Below, piece by piece: positions 26,619 to 36,273 of a stretch of DNA of 64,000 bases. Below the pieces are notes generated by a model that was not told the DNA's origin, searched no databases, and worked only from the letters and a program-made list of their open reading frames with translations. Every line of letters starts with the position of its first letter. Positions within the stretch are counted from its first letter, which is position 1. Both the position numbers and the translations under genes were made by a program. Source of the stretch: CAVSRC01 sp963730325 (GTDB taxonomy: Bacteria; Pseudomonadota; Alphaproteobacteria; Rhizobiales; Kaistiaceae). The stretch spans positions 62,001 to 126,000 of the forward strand of contig CAVSRC010000012.1 in the NCBI GenBank assembly GCA_963730325.1, given 5' to 3'.

Positions 26619-28727
26619 CTAGCGCCCCTCGCGGACCCAGGTTGCGAAGGGCAGGCCGAGAAGGGCGATGAGCCCGAACAGGCCGGCAATGCCGAACAGA
26701 GAGATGAAGCCGGTGAACAGCGGCACGCGGGTGATGCCCTTGAGCACGCTGGCCTCGGTGGTGTGGACGCCGATCCAGTCGCTGCCGCCGAGCGTCACGG
26801 TGGAGCGCACCGGAACGATGCGCGGCAGGTCGAGCCCGCCGGAGCCATCGGTCATGCGGGCGATGCGCCCGTGGGTGGCGGCGACCAGCGGCTCCAGCTT
26901 GTCGGGCGTCGAGATGGCGTCTGCGAATTCCTTCGGATTGGCGGCGCCGACATTGGCGAAGGCGTGCTTGTCGCCCTGGTCGAGGCGATAGAGTCCGATC
27001 TCGTCGGCGGGGATGGTCGCCCGCCACAGGCCGGGTTCGGCCGCCGTCAGCGTCACCGTTTCCACGGCACCGGAGGGCTTGCGCACCGTCACCGGTTCGG
27101 TGGTGTCGGCCATGGTCTGCCGCTCGATGGTGAGCTGACCGGCACGCGCCTTGGCGCGCAGCGCCTCCTCCTCCAGATCGGGTTCCTTCATCAGCCAGTG
27201 CGCCAGCCGGCGTAAGAGGTCGACATGCGGGCCGCCGCCCTCATAGCCGCGCGCCCACAGCCAGGTGTTGTCGGAAAGCAGCAGCGCCACGCGCCCCTTG
27301 TCGACGCGGTTCAGAACGAGCAGCGGCTTCTTCTCGGCGCCGTCCATGACGACGTTGCCTTGCGGCTTGTCGACGCCGATCAGGCGGAAGAAGCGGCCCC
27401 AGCGCGGCGGGTTGGACTGCGAGCCTTCGAGGTCGCGGGTCACCGGATGGCGCTGACCGAGATCGGTGACGGTCGGAAAGTAGGGCTGTTCGATCACCTT
27501 GCCGGTCGGCGCCACCGGCAGCACCGGCGACAGCGGCGTGTCGTAGATCGAATCGGCGCCGGCATAGTCCGGCCCGGCGGCGACCAGCAGCGCACCGCCG
27601 TCGCGCACATAGCGGGCGATGTTGTCGAAGTAGAGCAGCGGCAGCACGCCGCGATGCTGATAGCGGTCGAGGATGATCAGGTCGAACTGGTGGATCTTCT
27701 CCGAGAACAGCTCGCGGGTGGGGAAGGCGATCAGCGAAAGCTGGTTGATCGGCGTGCCGTCCTGCTTCTCCGGCGGGCGCAGGATGGTGAAGTGGACGAG
27801 ATCGACCGAGGCGTCGGACTTCAGCAGGTTGCGCCAGGTGCGCTCGCCGGCATGCGGCTCGCCGGAGACCAGCAGCACGCGCAGGTTCTCGCGGATGCCC
27901 TCGATGGCGACGACGGCGCGGTTGTTGACCGGCGTCAGCTCGCCGGCCAGCGGCTCCGCCTCGAACTCGATGATGTTGGGTCCGCCATGGGCGATGTCGA
28001 CGACGAACTGGCTGGGCACGCCGGGCAGCACCTTCTCCGTCGATAGCGGTTCGCCGTCGATGTTGACCGAGACGGTGACCGGCGGGTCGTCGCCGGTGAC
28101 GCCGTCGTCGACGACGCGGAACTTGATGATCTGGCTCTCGTTGACGATGCCGAAACGCGGCGCGCTGTCGATGACGATGCGCCGGTCGGTCTCGCCGGCG
28201 TGGCCGGAGAGGAGCACATGCAGCGGCGCGTTGGGCGGCAGGCCCGCCTTGTTGTCGGGGATGTCGTGCACCTGGCCGTCGGTGAGCATGACGACGGCGC
28301 CGATGCGGTCGGGCGGCACGTCGGCGAGCGCCGTCGAGAGCGGACCGAACAGGTTGGTGCCGTCCACCGGCTGGCCGCCGACGGCGCCGCCGGCGTCGAT
28401 GCGCCGGACCTCGATGTTGTGGAAGGCGGCGAGCCGCTTGGTCAGCTCGTCGGCGGCCTCGGCCGTCATCTTGTCGCGGCCGTCGAGGCCCTGGCTGGCG
28501 CTGTGGTCGACCACCATGGCAACGACGGTGGAGAGCGGCTCGCGCTGCTCGTTGAGGAGCACCGGGTTCGACAGCGCCGCGAGCAGCGCCGCGGCGGCGG
28601 CCAGGCGCAGCCAGGCGCCGCGCATGCGCCTGAGCAGGCCGGGGATGGTGAGCAGCGCGGCGACGACGGCAAGGCCGGCGAGCCAGGCCCACGGCAACAG
28701 CGGCGAGAAGGTGAGCGACCAGTTCAT
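26619..28727 (-). CDS. Membrane protein with VWA-like and amidotransferase-like regions
   Basis: The 702-residue protein has two N-terminal membrane helices (WAWLAGLAVVAALLTIPGLL; WLRLAAAAALLAALSNPVLL), a von Willebrand A-like region (STVVAMVVDHSASQGLDGRD and IGAVVMLTDGQVHDIPD), a glutamine-amidotransferase-like region (FDLIILDRYQHRGVLPLLYF and YVRDGGALLVAAGPDYAG) and a final membrane helix near 675-695. It is the last gene of a MoxR/DUF58/DUF4159 cluster common in alphaproteobacteria. The bulk faces the periplasm. MoxR clusters are thought to help assemble metal- or envelope-associated complexes; the exact job is unknown. Confidence 0.8.
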   Translation of the reverse strand: MNWSLTFSPLLPWAWLAGLAVVAALLTIPGLLRRMRGAWLRLAAAAALLAALSNPVLLNEQREPLSTVVAMVVDHSASQGLDGRDKMTAEAADELTKRLAAFHNIEVRRIDAGGAVGGQPVDGTNLFGPLSTALADVPPDRIGAVVMLTDGQVHDIPDNKAGLPPNAPLHVLLSGHAGETDRRIVIDSAPRFGIVNESQIIKFRVVDDGVTGDDPPVTVSVNIDGEPLSTEKVLPGVPSQFVVDIAHGGPNIIEFEAEPLAGELTPVNNRAVVAIEGIRENLRVLLVSGEPHAGERTWRNLLKSDASVDLVHFTILRPPEKQDGTPINQLSLIAFPTRELFSEKIHQFDLIILDRYQHRGVLPLLYFDNIARYVRDGGALLVAAGPDYAGADSIYDTPLSPVLPVAPTGKVIEQPYFPTVTDLGQRHPVTRDLEGSQSNPPRWGRFFRLIGVDKPQGNVVMDGAEKKPLLVLNRVDKGRVALLLSDNTWLWARGYEGGGPHVDLLRRLAHWLMKEPDLEEEALRAKARAGQLTIERQTMADTTEPVTVRKPSGAVETVTLTAAEPGLWRATIPADEIGLYRLDQGDKHAFANVGAANPKEFADAISTPDKLEPLVAATHGRIARMTDGSGGLDLPRIVPVRSTVTLGGSDWIGVHTTEASVLKGITRVPLFTGFISLFGIAGLFGLIALLGLPFATWVREGR

Positions 28728-28796
28728 GGGCCCTCACCATGACTGCCGGGGGCACTAGTGCCGGCTTTCGGCATGACACAGCCGCTTGCTCCCCAT

Positions 28797-28970
28797 CTCC
28801 CCCCTTGAGGGGGAGAATAGCGAAGCTTGCGGCTCGCGAAGCGAGACGTTGGCGGCGCTAAGAGGGGGGTGTCCCGAAGGCCGTGCCACAACCCCCCTCT
28901 TGGCTCCGCCAGCGATTTCCGCCTCCGGCGAAAATCGGGCTCCGCCGTTCTCCCCCGCAAGGGGGGAGAA
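28797..28970. repeat. Composite palindromic intergenic repeat inside the MoxR operon
   Basis: Three hairpins lie in the 274-bp gap between two operon genes. The first is CTCCCCC/GGGGGAG at 28797-28815. The second has 21-nt arms, 28850-28870 and 28891-28911, matching except at two positions, with the perfect inner part AGAGGGGGGT/ACCCCCCTCT. The third is TTCTCCCCC/GGGGGAGAA at 28948-28970. The first and third hairpins mirror each other, so the whole unit is one large imperfect palindrome. The style matches dispersed, non-coding repeats of rhizobial genomes. No open frame with support. Confidence 0.75.
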
Positions 28971-29001
28971 GAGGCTGTGCCGTGCTTCACGCTTGTGCCC
29001 C

Positions 29002-31788
29002 TCATTGCCCCAGCCTTTCGAGCAGCGCCGGGACATGCACCTGATCGGCCTTGTAGTTGCCGGTCAGCGTGTACATGACGATGTTGATGCCGGTGCGATA
29101 GGCCATCTCGCGCTGAAGCGGGTCGGCGGGGACGGTCGGAAACATGAAGCCGCCGGCGTTGCGCGCCCAGGCGCCGGCAAGGTCGTTCTCGGTGATGAGG
29201 ATGGTCGAGACGCCGTCGCCGGCCTGCGCCGGCCGGTCGGCGCGGTCTTGGGCTTCCGTCGCCTCCACCCATAACGGCCCGCCCGAATAGCGCCCGGGGA
29301 AGTCGTTCAAGAGATAGAACGCCTTGGTCAGCACATGGTCGGCGGGCACCGGCTCCAGCGGCGGGATGTCGAGATTGGCGAGCATCTCCTTCAGCCGTTC
29401 GGCGGCCGGCGTGCCGGTGAAGTTGTCGAAGGTGGTGGAGCGTTCGAGCTGGTCGCGCGTGTCGAACAGCACCGAGCCGCCCTGGCGCATATAGGCGTCG
29501 ATGCGTGCCATCGCGGCTGCGGAGGGCATTGGCGTATTGGGATCGACCGGCCAGTAGATCAGCGGGAAGAAGGCGAGCTCGTCGCGCTCCGGGTCGACGC
29601 CGACGGGGTCGCCCGGCTCCAGCGCGGTGCGGTTGGCGAGTACCTGTGACAGGCCGGCAAGCCCGGCCTTGCTGATCGCGTCCACCTGGGAATCGCCGGT
29701 GGTGACGTAGGCGAGATGGGTCTTGGCCACCGCCTCCATGGCGAAGGCATCGGCCGCTTCGTCGGCCCTGGCCTGGGGGGCGAGGGCGAGGCCGCCGCCG
29801 ACCACCGCCGCGATCAGCAGGGCGGCGGTCGCCGCGCGCCGGCGCATGCGGAAGATGCCGTTCAGCCACAGCACGGCGAGCGCGTCGAGCGCCAGCAGGA
29901 AGAGCGCCAAGGCGAGCATCCAGGGCGCCAGGTCGGTCGGCTGGGCCGTCGGATAGGCGCGCACGGTCACGCCCGTTACACGGGAGAGATCGAGAGCGGG
30001 GAGCGTCGCGTCGGTGTCCAGCAGGTTGAGGGCGCGGAAGCCTTCCTCGGTGCCGTAGAGGCCGGGCGGATGCTTGATGTCGGGCGTGACGGCGGCGATG
30101 TCGCCGGCCAGCGGCTGTGCCTCGGGGCTGGGGGTGACGAAGTGGCCATAGCCGTCGAGCAGGCGATAGGGCGCCACCGGCTGGCTCGCGTCGGCGCTCT
30201 TGGCGGCGCCGCCGGCTCCGGACGAGAAGGCGATGATGCGCTTGAGCATTTCGACGAAGGTGCCGGACAGCGGCAGGTTCGACCAGCTCGTATCGGCGGT
30301 GACGTGGAAGAGGATGAGCCAGCCCTTGCCGAGCGGCGCGGCGGTGACCAGCGGCGTTCCGTCGGCAAGCGCCGCCCATGTGCGGTCGGCGAGCGCGCCG
30401 TCCGGCTCGGCCAGAACCTGGCGCGTCACGGTCACCTCGTCGGGAACCTTGAGCCCGGCGAAGGGGCTCTTGTCGGAGAAGCTCGCCAGCGGCTGCGGCG
30501 TCTGCCAGGTGAGGCTGCCGCCGAGCGTGCGGTCGCCGTGGCGCAGCGTCACCGGGATCAGCGCATCGCTCGCCGCCGCCAGACGCGGCCCGGCGAAGCG
30601 CACCAGCACGCCGCCGTTCTCCACCCATCTGGAAACCTGTTCCTCGACCCCGGCGGTGAGCGTGCCGATGTCGGCCATCGCGATCACCGAGCAGTTGGCG
30701 TCGATCAGATCGGGAACCGCCACCGCGGCATTGGCGTTGCGCGGCTCGCGCACGTCGGCGAAGGGCTGCACGGCGCGCGAGATGTAATAGAGCGGCGAGA
30801 GCAGGGGCTGCGCCGATTCCACCGAGGCGCCGGAGAGCAGGCCGACACGGCGGCGGCGAAAGCGATCGTCGAGGAGTTGCACGGCGCCGGCCGTCTGGCT
30901 CCGAGAAATCTCCAGCCGGGCGATCTCGTTCCTGATCTCGATGGGCAGCGTGATCTTCGCCTCGGCCGATGTCTCACCGGCGGCGAAGGTGAAGGGCGCG
31001 TTGCCGACGACGCGGCCCTTGATGTCGCGCGCCGTGACGATTCCCGCCCCGGCATCGGACGCAGCGCGGCGGATGACCGGCACGGCAAGCGCGTCGGCGC
31101 CGCTCACCGGCGGCTTCAGCCCCATCAGCGGTCGCGTCGTATCGGCATAGACGACCGCCGGCTCTCCGGCCAACGCGCCGAGGAAGCCGGCGAAGGCATC
31201 GGCATCGGGGCCGCCGACACCGTCGGAGAGCCACACCACGCCGCCGAACGGCGTCGTTTCCGTCACATTGGCCAGCGCCGTGGCGAGGTCGGCGCGCTCG
31301 GGCGCCCAGGGGCGCGGCTGGAGCGCATCGAGGCGCTTGAGAATCTCGTCGGGATCGGTCGGGGTCAGCGACTGGTTGGCGGCCTCCGCGGTGGCGGCGA
31401 GCGAAACCGGCCGGCCGGCATCCGCCGCCAGCTTCACGACGCGGTGGGCGGTGTCGACGATGGCGGTCCAGTCGGGCGCCGCCTGCCAGCCATTGTCGAT
31501 GACGACGAGCAGCGGACCCTTGCCCGGCGCCACTTCCGCGGTCGGTTTGAACACCGGCCCGGCCAGCGCCAGGATGACGATGGCGGCGAGCAGCAGCCTC
31601 AGTGCCGTCAGCCACCACGGGCTGGTCGCCGGCTGTTCGTCCTTGGGCGAGATCTCGAGCAGCAGCCGCGTCGGAGGGAAGCGTTCCAGCCGCGGCTTGG
31701 GCGGCACCAGGCGCAGGAAGTACCAGATGACCGGCAGTGCCGCGAGCGCCACCAGCATGCCGATATTGGTGAAGGCAAAGGCGGTCAT
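29002..31788 (-). CDS. DUF4159/BatA-type membrane protein
   Basis: The 928-residue protein opens with a BatA-like unit of two membrane helices (FTNIGMLVALAALPVIWYFL; ALRLLLAAIVILALAGPVF) around PPKPRLERFPPTRLLLEI, then a VWA-like periplasmic part (LLVVIDNGWQAA; TTPFGGVVWLSDGVG). Two helices follow near 610-655, and a C-terminal DUF4159 domain contains LAFFPLIYWPV, RQGGSVLFDTRDQ and FLLNDFPGRYSGG. Its start overlaps the DUF58 stop by 4 bp. Member of the MoxR cluster. Confidence 0.88.
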   Translation of the reverse strand: MTAFAFTNIGMLVALAALPVIWYFLRLVPPKPRLERFPPTRLLLEISPKDEQPATSPWWLTALRLLLAAIVILALAGPVFKPTAEVAPGKGPLLVVIDNGWQAAPDWTAIVDTAHRVVKLAADAGRPVSLAATAEAANQSLTPTDPDEILKRLDALQPRPWAPERADLATALANVTETTPFGGVVWLSDGVGGPDADAFAGFLGALAGEPAVVYADTTRPLMGLKPPVSGADALAVPVIRRAASDAGAGIVTARDIKGRVVGNAPFTFAAGETSAEAKITLPIEIRNEIARLEISRSQTAGAVQLLDDRFRRRRVGLLSGASVESAQPLLSPLYYISRAVQPFADVREPRNANAAVAVPDLIDANCSVIAMADIGTLTAGVEEQVSRWVENGGVLVRFAGPRLAAASDALIPVTLRHGDRTLGGSLTWQTPQPLASFSDKSPFAGLKVPDEVTVTRQVLAEPDGALADRTWAALADGTPLVTAAPLGKGWLILFHVTADTSWSNLPLSGTFVEMLKRIIAFSSGAGGAAKSADASQPVAPYRLLDGYGHFVTPSPEAQPLAGDIAAVTPDIKHPPGLYGTEEGFRALNLLDTDATLPALDLSRVTGVTVRAYPTAQPTDLAPWMLALALFLLALDALAVLWLNGIFRMRRRAATAALLIAAVVGGGLALAPQARADEAADAFAMEAVAKTHLAYVTTGDSQVDAISKAGLAGLSQVLANRTALEPGDPVGVDPERDELAFFPLIYWPVDPNTPMPSAAAMARIDAYMRQGGSVLFDTRDQLERSTTFDNFTGTPAAERLKEMLANLDIPPLEPVPADHVLTKAFYLLNDFPGRYSGGPLWVEATEAQDRADRPAQAGDGVSTILITENDLAGAWARNAGGFMFPTVPADPLQREMAYRTGINIVMYTLTGNYKADQVHVPALLERLGQ

Positions 31789-32717
31789 GCGGCGCGTCCG
31801 GCGAGCGCCGCGCCGGTGGCGCGGCTATGGCGATCGGCGAGGCGCGCATGGAGCGCCAGCAACGGTTCGGTCGCCGGGCGGTCGGTGCGATGGACGATGA
31901 AGGTCCAGTCGAGCCGCCGGCAGAGCGTACTCAGGCGGTCGCGCAGCGCCGCCAGCCGGTTCTGATAGTCGACGCGGTATTGCTCGGCGCGCGAAACGAC
32001 GTGGCGCAGGCCGGTCTCCGGGTCGTGGAACTCGGTGCGGCCGGCATAGGGGAAGGTCTCCTCGATCGGGTCGATGACCTGAACCAGGTGGGCGTGCACG
32101 CCGGCGCGCAGGATCGCATCGAGGGTCACCTCGATCTCGTCGATGGGATCGAGGAAGTCGCCGATGAGGGTGATGTCGGTGAAGCGCTTGAGGGCGTGGA
32201 TGTCGGGCGGCGCCGGCTTCTCGGCGGCGCCGGGGATGAGGACCGCGATGCGTTCGGCGGCGTTGCGTGCGAGCATCGCCTTGCCGGCGCCGATGAGGCC
32301 GGTGCGCTCGCCGGCTGTGGCCAGCAGATCGGCCATTGCCAGCGTCAGCACGATGGTGCGGTTGAGCTTGGTGACCGGCGCCAGGCGCGAGCGGAAATCC
32401 ATCGAGGCGGAGAGATCGGCCCACAGCCACACGGTGTGGGAGGCCTCCCATTCCTTCTCGCGCACATAGAGATGGTCGTCGCGGGCCGAGCGCCGCCAGT
32501 CGATCGTGGCGGCCGGCTCGCCGGTGACGAAGGGGCGGAACTGCCAGAAGGTCTCGCCGCGGCCGCTCACCCGGCGGCCATGCCAGCCGGCGAGAACCGT
32601 GGCGGCAACGCGCCGGGCCTCGACCAGAAGGTCGGGCATGCCGGCGGCGATCCCCTTCGCCTCGGTGAGTGCGCCCCGGACGCGTGCGGGCCGGTCCATG
32701 CGCTGTCCGCTATCCAA
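31785..32717 (-). CDS. DUF58-domain protein
   Basis: The 310-residue cytosolic protein has the DUF58 signature GETFWQFRPFVTGEPAATIDW followed by RRSARDDHLYVREKEWE, then a VWA-like half (TVWLWADLSASMDFRS; ITLIGDFLDPIDEIE). DUF58 proteins nearly always sit next to a MoxR ATPase. It overlaps MoxR by 8 bp and the DUF4159 gene by 4 bp, so the operon is translationally coupled from MoxR onward. Confidence 0.92.
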   Translation of the reverse strand: MDSGQRMDRPARVRGALTEAKGIAAGMPDLLVEARRVAATVLAGWHGRRVSGRGETFWQFRPFVTGEPAATIDWRRSARDDHLYVREKEWEASHTVWLWADLSASMDFRSRLAPVTKLNRTIVLTLAMADLLATAGERTGLIGAGKAMLARNAAERIAVLIPGAAEKPAPPDIHALKRFTDITLIGDFLDPIDEIEVTLDAILRAGVHAHLVQVIDPIEETFPYAGRTEFHDPETGLRHVVSRAEQYRVDYQNRLAALRDRLSTLCRRLDWTFIVHRTDRPATEPLLALHARLADRHSRATGAALAGRAA

Positions 32718-33720
32718 TCCGTGCCTTCAGCTCGGCGATGACGTCGCGCACGGTGAGGCCGTCGGCGCGGGCGGCGAAGCCGAGCGCCATGCGGTGTTGC
32801 AGCACCGGTTCGGCCAGGGCGACCACATCGTCGAGCGAAGGAGCGTAGCGCCCGTCGATGAGGGCGCGGGCACGCGAGGCGAGCATCAGCGCCTGGCTGG
32901 CGCGCGGGCCGGGGCCCCAGGCAATCGCCTGGGCCAGGCGCTCGTTGGCGGTGGTGCCGGGGCGTGCCGAGGCGACCAGCTCGAGGATGCCCTCGACCAC
33001 CGATTCACCCACCGGCAGGCGGCGGACGAGTTGCTGGATGCCGCGCAGCTCCTCGGCGGTGAGCACCTGGCTCGTGGTCGCGTCATGGGCGCCGGTGGTC
33101 TCGAACAGCATGCGCCGCTCGGCATCGCGGTCGGGATAGACCACGTCGATCTGCAACAGGAAGCGGTCGAGCTGCGCCTCCGGCAGGGGATAGGTGCCTT
33201 CCTGCTCCAGCGGGTTCTGGGTGGCCAGCACATGGAAGGGCGCCGGCAGGTCGTGGCGCACGCCGGCAACGGTGACGTGCAGCTCCTGCATGGACTGGAG
33301 CAGCGCCGACTGGGTGCGCGGGCTGGCGCGGTTGATCTCGTCGGCCATCAGCAGCTGGGCGAAGACCGGGCCGGGGAGGAAGCGGAAATTGCGGGTGCCG
33401 TCGACCGCCTGGTCCATCACCTCGGAACCGATGATGTCGGAGGGCATGAGGTCGGGCGTGAACTGTACGCGCCGCGCCGACAGGCCGAGCACGGTGCCGA
33501 GCGTCTCGACCAGCTTGGTCTTGGCCAGGCCGGGCACGCCGATGAGCAGGCCGTGGCCGCCGGCGAGAATCGTGATCAGGGTGCGGTCGACCACCGATTC
33601 CTGGCCGTAGATCACGTTGCCGATGGCTTCGCGTGCCTTGCTGATGCGCGCCACGGCGGCATCGGTATCGGCGATGATGCGGTCGGCATCGGAATTGGCA
33701 TTGTGGACGATGGCGCTCAT
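32710..33720 (-). CDS. MoxR-family AAA+ ATPase
   Basis: A 336-residue AAA+ protein from ATG 33720; an in-frame GTG at 33765 would add 15 residues. It has Walker A GVPGLAKTKLVETL, Walker B with sensor text VFAQLLMADEINRASPRTQSALLQSM, sensor I VLATQNPLEQEGTYPLPEAQ and the MoxR lid GPRASQALMLASRARAL. MoxR ATPases act as chaperones for VWA partners. First gene of the four-gene cluster running to 26619; divergent from the CoA pyrophosphatase across about 290 bp. Confidence 0.93.
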   Translation of the reverse strand: MSAIVHNANSDADRIIADTDAAVARISKAREAIGNVIYGQESVVDRTLITILAGGHGLLIGVPGLAKTKLVETLGTVLGLSARRVQFTPDLMPSDIIGSEVMDQAVDGTRNFRFLPGPVFAQLLMADEINRASPRTQSALLQSMQELHVTVAGVRHDLPAPFHVLATQNPLEQEGTYPLPEAQLDRFLLQIDVVYPDRDAERRMLFETTGAHDATTSQVLTAEELRGIQQLVRRLPVGESVVEGILELVASARPGTTANERLAQAIAWGPGPRASQALMLASRARALIDGRYAPSLDDVVALAEPVLQHRMALGFAARADGLTVRDVIAELKARIG

Positions 33721-34007
33721 GGCATACGGGACCTGTGTTCGGCTTGTCGCCGTCGCCGCGTGCACGCGGCCGGTCGGCTCATGTCACGGGATTGTTGCAT
33801 GCGGCATGCCAGCGCAATAGGGATTTGTCGGTGCCGGGCTGCCGCGGGCCAAACCCCCTCCAGTTCCGGCAGCACAGGAGCAAAGCGAGGCAAAAGCATG
33901 GCCGTCGCCGGGGCTTGGGTGCCTTTGGACCACGTCAACGGGCTGACGACCGGCACGGCAGCCGGGGCGCTTCACCGGAAATTGAACCGTCGCTTGGCTC
34001 GGTTCCG

Positions 34008-34649
34008 GTGACGGACGCCGCCGTCGATCGTCACCGTTTTGTGCCGCAGGCGTTCTTCGCCCGCGCCATGGAGCGCCTGCACGACCAGCCTCCGGATGGC
34101 GCGACCGCGGGCGATCAGGTGCTCAATCCCGGCATGGTCGACGCCGACGCCGAATTTCGCGATGCCGCGGTGCTGCTGCCGCTGGTCGCCCACGAAACCG
34201 GGCTGACGGCGCTGCTCACCCTGCGCACGCCGCATCTTGCGGTTCATGCCGGCCAGGTCGCCTTTCCCGGCGGCAAGGTCGAGCCGTCGGACAAGGGGCC
34301 GGCCGCGGCGGCGCTGCGCGAGGCGCGCGAGGAGATCGGCCTCGATCCCGCGGCGGTCGCGGTCATCGGCTACCTCGACAGCTACCTCACCGGCACCGGC
34401 TACCGCATCACGCCGGTGGTCGGCCGCGTGCCGCCGGATCCTGTGCTGGCGCTCAATCCGGAGGAGGTGCAGGAGGCGTTCGAAGTGCCGCTCGCCTTCC
34501 TGATGGACCCGAGGAATCACCGGCGCGGCACCCGGGTGTTGATGGGCCGCGAGCGCCAGTTCTATGAGATGCCCTTCGAAGGACGCTATATTTGGGGGAT
34601 TACGGCAGGCATCATCCGGGGCCTGTATGAACGGATGTTTGATTCATGA
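34008..34649 (+). CDS. NUDIX CoA pyrophosphatase-like protein
   Basis: A 213-residue protein from GTG 34008, chosen for family length; ATG 34068 is an alternative. The CoA pyrophosphatase signature LLTLRTPHLAVHAGQVAFPG directly precedes the NUDIX box, which ends LREAREEIGL. Relatives cleave CoA to 3',5'-ADP and phosphopantetheine. The stop overlaps the next gene by 4 bp. This CoA pyrophosphatase-DUF6111-CCA transferase order is familiar from Hyphomicrobiales. Confidence 0.88.
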   Translation: MTDAAVDRHRFVPQAFFARAMERLHDQPPDGATAGDQVLNPGMVDADAEFRDAAVLLPLVAHETGLTALLTLRTPHLAVHAGQVAFPGGKVEPSDKGPAAAALREAREEIGLDPAAVAVIGYLDSYLTGTGYRITPVVGRVPPDPVLALNPEEVQEAFEVPLAFLMDPRNHRRGTRVLMGRERQFYEMPFEGRYIWGITAGIIRGLYERMFDS

Positions 34650-34912
34650 CACGACTGGTCGCCTTCGACGCCCTGTTCTTCCTGATTCCCTTTGCGGTCT
34701 ACGCCCTTTGGCTTTTGATCACTCGCGGGAGCCTGTCCAACATCGCCGACTGGCAGGCGCGCACCATTGCCTGGCTGGCGGCCGGCGGGGCGGCGCTGAT
34801 GATCGCGGTCCTGGTCTTCTTCGTGCACGTCAGTCCGGCGCCGACGGGCGACACCTATGTCCCGCCCTATGTCGACGAAGACGGCAACATCGTCCCCGGC
34901 CATTTCGAATGA
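34646..34912 (+). CDS. DUF6111 family small membrane protein
   Basis: An 88-residue protein with two membrane helices (FDALFFLIPFAVYALWLLIT; TIAWLAAGGAALMIAVLVFF) and a conserved acidic, Tyr/Pro-rich tail (DTYVPPYVDEDGNIVPGHFE). It overlaps the CoA pyrophosphatase gene by an ATGA and precedes the CCA transferase by 19 bp. DUF6111 proteins are mostly in this position in Hyphomicrobiales. No function known. Confidence 0.88.
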   Translation: MTRLVAFDALFFLIPFAVYALWLLITRGSLSNIADWQARTIAWLAAGGAALMIAVLVFFVHVSPAPTGDTYVPPYVDEDGNIVPGHFE

Positions 34913-34931
34913 GCGGAGCGAAGCGGCGTCG

Positions 34932-36182
34932 ATGAACGCAGCAGTGCCCGACCTGAGGGGAGCCGGGTGGCTCACACAGCCCGCGGCGCAGCGCATCTTT
35001 GCCGCGCTCGCGGCCGACGGCCATGAGACCCGGATCATCGGCGGCGCGGTGCGCAATGCGCTGATGGGGGAGGCGGTGCGCGAGATCGATTTCGCCACCA
35101 CCGCGACGCCGGACGCGGTGGCGGCGCTGGCGGCGGCTGCCGGCCTCAAGACCGTGCCCACCGGCATCGACCACGGCACGCTGACCGTCGTCGTCGAGGG
35201 GCGCGGCTACGAGGTGACGACGCTGCGCCAGGACATCGAGACCGACGGCCGCCACGCGGTGGTGCGTTTCGGCCGCGACTGGACGGCCGATGCCATGCGG
35301 CGGGACTTCACGGTCAACGCCCTGTCGGTCGATGCCGAGGGCAAAGTGCATGATCCCGTCGAAGGTTATGCCGATATCCTGGCGCGCCGCATCCGCTTCA
35401 TCGGCGATGCCGGGCGGCGCATCGCCGAGGACCGGCTGCGCATCCTGCGCTTTCTGCGCTTCACCGCCGAATATGGCGAGGGACCGGTCGACGCGCCGGG
35501 GCTGGCGGCGGCGATTCGGGCCCGCGACGGGCTGCGTGAGCTTTCGGGCGAGCGCATCGGCAACGAGCTGAGGCGGTTGATCGTGGCGCCGCGCGCCGCC
35601 GAGATGATCGCCCTCATGCAGGAGAGCGGCATCCTCGGCGTGGTTTTCGCCGGTGTCGGCTATGTCGGCAATTTCGCGCGCCTCGTGCGCTTCGAGGCGG
35701 CGGTCGGGGCGGAGCCGCAGGTAGCGCCGCGGCTGGCGGTGCTGGCCTGCCGAATCGCCGAGGACGTGGAGCGGGTCACCCGCCGGCTCAGGCTCACCAA
35801 TGCCGAGCGCGACCGCATGTTCGGCGCGCTTGCGGCGCGGCGCGCGTTTCGGCCGCCGCCCGACCAACGTGCTGCGCGGGTTGCCCTCTACCGGCTGGGC
35901 GAGCCCGCCTGGCGCGACGGCCTCGGCCTCGCCTTCGCCGAGAGCACGGCGGCGCCGGACGACGCCGCCTGGAAGGCGCTCCACGACCTGCCGGACAACT
36001 GGACGGCGCCGCGTTTTCCCTTGAGCGGCCGCGATGTGGTCGGCCCGGCAATGCCCTCCGGTCCGGGCGTCGGCGCCCTGCTCAACTCGGTCGAGACCTG
36101 GTGGATCGCTCAGGATTTCGCGCCCGACGAGCAGGCGTTGCGCGCCCGCCTCCAGCAGGAACTGGCTGCCGCGCAGCAGTAG
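34932..36182 (+). CDS. cca: CCA tRNA nucleotidyltransferase / poly(A)-polymerase-like
   Basis: The 416-residue class II nucleotidyltransferase starts at ATG 34932. The catalytic region is TRIIGGAVRNALMG followed by REIDFATTA, where the usual first Asp of the DxD pair is Glu. RRDFTVNALSVDAEGKVHDP and the neck DRLRILRFLRFTAEYG are conserved. It would add or repair the 3' CCA end of tRNAs. The alphaproteobacterial C-terminal extension is present. Confidence 0.9.
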   Translation: MNAAVPDLRGAGWLTQPAAQRIFAALAADGHETRIIGGAVRNALMGEAVREIDFATTATPDAVAALAAAAGLKTVPTGIDHGTLTVVVEGRGYEVTTLRQDIETDGRHAVVRFGRDWTADAMRRDFTVNALSVDAEGKVHDPVEGYADILARRIRFIGDAGRRIAEDRLRILRFLRFTAEYGEGPVDAPGLAAAIRARDGLRELSGERIGNELRRLIVAPRAAEMIALMQESGILGVVFAGVGYVGNFARLVRFEAAVGAEPQVAPRLAVLACRIAEDVERVTRRLRLTNAERDRMFGALAARRAFRPPPDQRAARVALYRLGEPAWRDGLGLAFAESTAAPDDAAWKALHDLPDNWTAPRFPLSGRDVVGPAMPSGPGVGALLNSVETWWIAQDFAPDEQALRARLQQELAAAQQ

Positions 36183-36273
36183 ATACCCACAGGACAGGCG
36201 CGGTTCTTGCTAGAGAATTGCGCGACATGGTAACAATTGTCGGAACAGAGCGTGGCAAATCGGGAGAACCGTC

